Source: Cardinalis cardinalis (lineage: Eukaryota > Chordata > Aves > Passeriformes > Cardinalidae). From it: 64,000 bases of DNA. Positions 60,201 to 64,000 of the stretch are shown piece after piece. Location: contig JACDOX010000110.1 of assembly GCA_014549065.1 (NCBI GenBank), forward strand, positions 248,001-312,000, written 5' to 3'. How positions within the stretch are numbered: position 1 is the stretch's first letter; each line of letters starts with the position of its first letter. A program made the position numbers and the translations under genes. The notes beneath the pieces are model-generated. The model had not been told where the DNA came from. It worked only from the letters and a program-made list of their open reading frames with translations, and searched no databases.

Positions 60201-63200
60201 GGCCATACACAGCGTTCAGGCACCAGTGTTGGTGTCCCATGCTAGTATTGCTCAAGTATATGGAATATTAACTTACAATTAAAAAATTAGTTTTAGAACA
60301 GAAAAAGCTTGATATTGAGAACATAAATCTAATCTCTTCTTCACTGTTTTAAGCAGAGTACAAACTATGAAAGGTATGAGAAACTGTTCTCTGAGCAAGA
60401 CAATAGTGATTTTTTGTTATGCAAATTGCTTCAGCTGTGAGTTTTATCCAAGCATGGTTCAAAGGGGATGGATTTTGGCAACAGGCAGATGTTGGTTTCC
60501 TTTCACACTCAAGCTAACAAACTAGCAAATATGAATGCTACCAAAATATCTTTGGCACATTGTANGTCCCTGTACAAATTCTTTTGTACTGGGATACTTT
60601 TGGATACAGGAAGATAAGTGCTTCTATCTGATCAAATATCCACATTTTTCTACAGGTAATGAAAAAGAATTTGCTAAATCTGCTATTAGTTAGAGCTAGC
60701 CTCTNGGGGAAAGTCCAAATGACAAAGTAGACCAAAATAGTTACCACTTTTACATTGAAGAAGTAACATCAGAATATATATAGAAGGATTACCAATAGTA
60801 AATGTGATATTAAATCACTAAACTCTAATATTAATGTAATAAATAATATACCACGTATTCTTATGCCATCATATTCTGATGAATCTTATTAAAACTATAA
60901 ACAAGGTCTTGAATTAGGAAAAAATAAATCACTTATGATCCAAGTGNGGTTTCTTTCCTCTGTCAAATTGGTTCTTACTGATTTCAAAACTTGTGTGAGA
61001 CAGAAGGATCTTTGGCACTGTGACATTTGGATGATTCTAAAAATGGTCTGTATTTTCAGATANCATGCAGAAGTGGGGTCTGCCCGTAAGGCTTGAGGTT
61101 TCTTGTTGGAACACACAGCTCACACAGGCCCACATTTACCAGAGGAGCTTGATTTGAACAGGACTTAACAAACATGTTCCAGTTTTTTATCCCATTATAC
61201 ACTCTGATCCATTATTCTGAGTACATTCTAAACCAAAACCAATTATTTGTAAAGCAAAAATAAGTTTTGAGTTTCTTAGTTATTAAACAGAAAAAAAAAG
61301 TAGAGTAAGTTTTGTTTTCTTGGCTCTTACCTGCTATAATTTTTTTTGTGGCCCAGTGACTGAGACATAGTTGGGGCAGTTTCTCTCTAGGAAAAACTCT
61401 AAGGAACTGTAAACTTAAATACACTTTCTATACTTAATCTGGGTTACATTTTCAGACATGAAGCATTTCTTAACCAGACCTTTGGAATATGCAGTAAATG
61501 TCCTATAAATTATTGATATCTACACCAAATTTTTTACAATCACTTTTTTACCATAAAAAAGAGTCATGATTTTATTAAAACTTAGTTTTACAGATGGATT
61601 ACTAATAAAGTAATTCTTGTAAGGAACTAGAATATTATATCTTAACAAAAAATATTGTCTTTCATTCTACCCAGTAAAAACTAGTAATATAACCTTTTTA
61701 ACCTATAGAATGCCTTCCACACAGTATTAGAGCCACCATCCAGAAAAACCTGCATTTAAAAAACTTGGTGGAAATAATTTTGGTGTGAGAGACAAATCCA
61801 CAAAATTTAATAAATAATTGAACATAGAAGATGAGATTGAGGGAAAAATACTTCTACTTCCTTCATGTAAAAATCTAACCCTAAAAGTTTCCACTAGGTC
61901 ATGAAAATATCATTTCAATTTAAGGGACACTGTATATCATAGCACTAGCTTGTTGCTTCATGACTTTGTAGTTCCTTACCTCTGGTGGTTTTTCCCCACA
62001 TTAATCNATTCAAAGATGCCATAAATACAATATGCATATAATTTATACCATCTTCTGAAAAGATCTTCCATGTTTCATCCTGTAGGGAGTTAGAAATTTG
62101 TTTTGTTAGTAATTCTGCAGTTGCAATTCACTTGTGTTTTCTCCTGGCAGTGCATTATAGCAGAAAAAAAATGGATGTGGTTCATTTTACAGTAGTGTTC
62201 CCATTATACCTTTAAAAATCAGTCCTTCATATCTCTGTAAGATAGATGTATGAGAATAAGGTGTGGATCTTGCATATGGACATTTGAAAACACCCTACTG
62301 AAATCCTGGTACTTCCATAAAAATGACAGTTTTACTTGTTTTATGCTCATTTTTAACAAGTTATAACATGTCAAGCAGGCTTCACTTNAGTTGCATATCC
62401 TGATATTTAAAGACACCTTTGTTTTTATCCCATTGTGGAAAGATTGCNTGTATTCATGTAATATAGCCAACAATATAAAAGAATCACTAAAAATCCGTGC
62501 TAAATAAACAAGGAATTCGATAATCTCTGATGATTCTGTNGCAGTGAGATTCTCTCCAACTAATNACATCACCTGTCCCTGCAAGAGCCAGCTGAGTACA
62601 TCCATTCCAGAACTTGCTAGGTATTAATGAGCAGAATTTGTTGTAGCAGGCCGTTGATGATTAAAAAATATACACAGAGAGTATATCATAATCAAAATGA
62701 AGCAGTAAAAGACCAAGTAACTATTCTGTACAANTGAAAGCCTACTTAGACATGTTTCAGTTATCCAAAAAATTTTTCTCCAGGCAAAACACACGTGGGC
62801 CACCAGTAGTATATTAACCAACCTTTTCAGCTTATCTTACTGCTGAAAAGCCACNCTAGGTGGGTCAACCTGAGATGGAAGTAAATATGGATGTGAAGAT
62901 GTGAAAAGAGAATCAGCTAGCACTTTCTGAACTGCCAGCAGCCTTAGTCAATGATGATTCTTTGTGTCCATGTACTTCCCTAGAGATGTGATTTGTGCCT
63001 GTGCCAAAGCTATTTACTTGCTAGTTTTTTTTAAGCAAAGAAGTGAAGTGAATTATTTACTTTTTTTTTTGTCTGATATTGGAAAAATAAGGTTGCATAA
63101 NCCCCTCACTGCATTCAGCTGAGTTCCAATACTTCTGATGGAATTTAATTATAATAACATTCTAATTGATGGTAAATTAAACAAGAGTATGACCAAGTGC

Positions 63201-64000
63201 TGTCACACTAAATGAAAATTTAAATTACACCAGGACAGACAGGTCTGTCCTAGGATTATGAATTAAAGAGTGTGACATTTTGGTTTCAGGTTAATCAATG
63301 AATGCTCCACAAATATTTTGAAGCCTTCCTTGATGTATTATAGGCTAAATTAAATCTTAAGTTCTGACAGACACTGAGCAGGAGAGCAAAGTAANTTCAC
63401 TTTGGAGTGTAAAAAAATATGAGGCATGGAATGAGGAGTTTTTGTCCAGGAGATGTGAGGCCCTCCTCTCCCTCTACCAGTACGTACAGAGTTGCACTCG
63501 TCTGGTATCTAACCAGCTGCTATCTGCTCTCCTGAGTTTCTGAAGTATCAAAGGAAAAAAAAATTTGACATGAAGAGAACAAGTCTGACAGATCAGTGAA
63601 GCTTTCCNTGATTTCTCCTAGGTCTTGTTTTTGACACCCTGTTTACTACAGAATATGCTGCTACGCTTTCCCGAGGGAGTGCAGCCAGTGCCTCAGCCAG
63701 CAGGGGGAATGGCAGCTGCTGTGCGCCATGTAATTGCCCCAAGAGCTTGTGTGAATGCAAGGAGGGACTGCACTGAATTTTTTACCTCCTTTCCCTCTGT
63801 TTTTGCTAAAAACACAACTGGAGTGATATAATTTTATCACATTGACATCTCTATCACAANTTTATCTTGCAACAGTTATAACTTCCAGCTCCCTGTGGAT
63901 CCTTTTGCTTCTGCTTCTGCTTTTGCAGCCTGCTCTGGTCNCCACTCTGGCCCAGAAAGAGCTCAGGCAGTTTTACTGACTCGTGCTCTCCTCATGATCA
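57223..64000. other. Unique AT-rich sequence, no gene seen
   Basis: About 6.8 kb with no gene I can support. The minus-strand 128-codon frame at 62219-62605 contains several masked codons and no recognised motif. A moderately GC-rich patch at 59890-60250 has a 78-codon frame without known content. The right end (63640-64000) is GC-richer and carries the CTCF-like motif at 63697. A pyrimidine-rich stretch ending in 'ttttgcag' near 63929 resembles a splice acceptor, but no exon can be recognised after it before the window ends. Confidence 0.5.
63697..63707 (+). promoter_or_regulatory. CTCF-like core motif
   Basis: 'ccagcaggggg' matches the strong part of the CTCF core consensus, and 'ccagtgcc' four bases upstream resembles the known upstream CTCF module. 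The two bases that usually follow the G run (CG or CA) are replaced by AA, which weakens the match. Actual binding is inference. Confidence 0.35.

Noticed and set aside
62219..62605. 128-codon minus-strand open frame
   Set aside because: It contains four masked codons that could hide stops, has AT-driven composition and no motif that I recognise.
63890..63940. Possible splice acceptor and exon start
   Set aside because: A pyrimidine tract followed by CAG is common by chance, and no recognisable coding sequence follows before the window ends.
1..64000. CRISPR array, bacterial operons, tRNA or rRNA genes
   Set aside because: No regularly spaced direct repeats, no prokaryotic gene density, and no cloverleaf or rRNA sequence was recognised. 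The sequence is plainly vertebrate.

Overview
The window reads as a piece of an AT-rich songbird (Passeriformes) nuclear genome. The pointers are several 3' ends of chicken-repeat-1 (CR1) LINEs, including the hallmark ATTCTATG-type terminal repeats, and several long terminal repeats (LTRs) that I recognise by eye as passerine endogenous retrovirus LTRs. I recognised the families from general knowledge, without an alignment, so names below family level are deliberately left out. Isolated single N bases occur throughout, at roughly one per 500 bases by eye, which suggests ambiguity codes masked in a genome assembly.

I find no protein-coding gene, exon or structural RNA gene that I can defend. 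The longest open frames (209, 145, 138 and 128 codons) are antisense to LTR sequence or have no recognisable content. The window is best described as intergenic or deep-intronic DNA carrying old repeats. Absence of a recognised exon does not exclude short exons or long non-coding RNAs.

Layout. Bases 1-10,100 hold three CR1 fragments (1065-1545, 2395-2505, 4482-4692), an inverted-repeat cluster near 3,570, and the first copy of an unidentified repeat of about 210 bases (7634-7844). Its second copy lies at 10109-10334, just before a solo LTR (10448-11061). Bases 11,062-20,654 are unique AT-rich sequence. A compact solo LTR at 20655-21046 has a perfect 6-base target duplication. Bases 21,047-33,000 are mostly unique, with GC-richer islands near 21.5, 22.2 and 30.5-31.2 kb and a homeodomain-motif-rich stretch near 32 kb. 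Old CR1 and LTR fragments lie at 33014-33620 and 40659-41398, the latter with an LTR inside a CR1 stub. Bases 41,400-48,500 carry simple repeats, a perfect RFX-type palindrome at 45,685 and a GC-rich patch at 47.8-48.2 kb. A CR1 at 48545-48830 contains an internal 18-base tandem duplication. A CpG-retaining segment at 51310-51800 is unclassified. A 1,336-base LTR (53466-54801) with a perfect 5-base target duplication appears inserted in an older LTR-like sequence. The rest is unique apart from a CR1 end at 57052-57222 and a CTCF-like motif at 63,697.

The strongest leads for something undescribed are the paired unidentified repeat (7634/10109), the CpG-retaining segment near 51.5 kb, and the candidate regulatory motifs. 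I do not see a convincing new gene system here.
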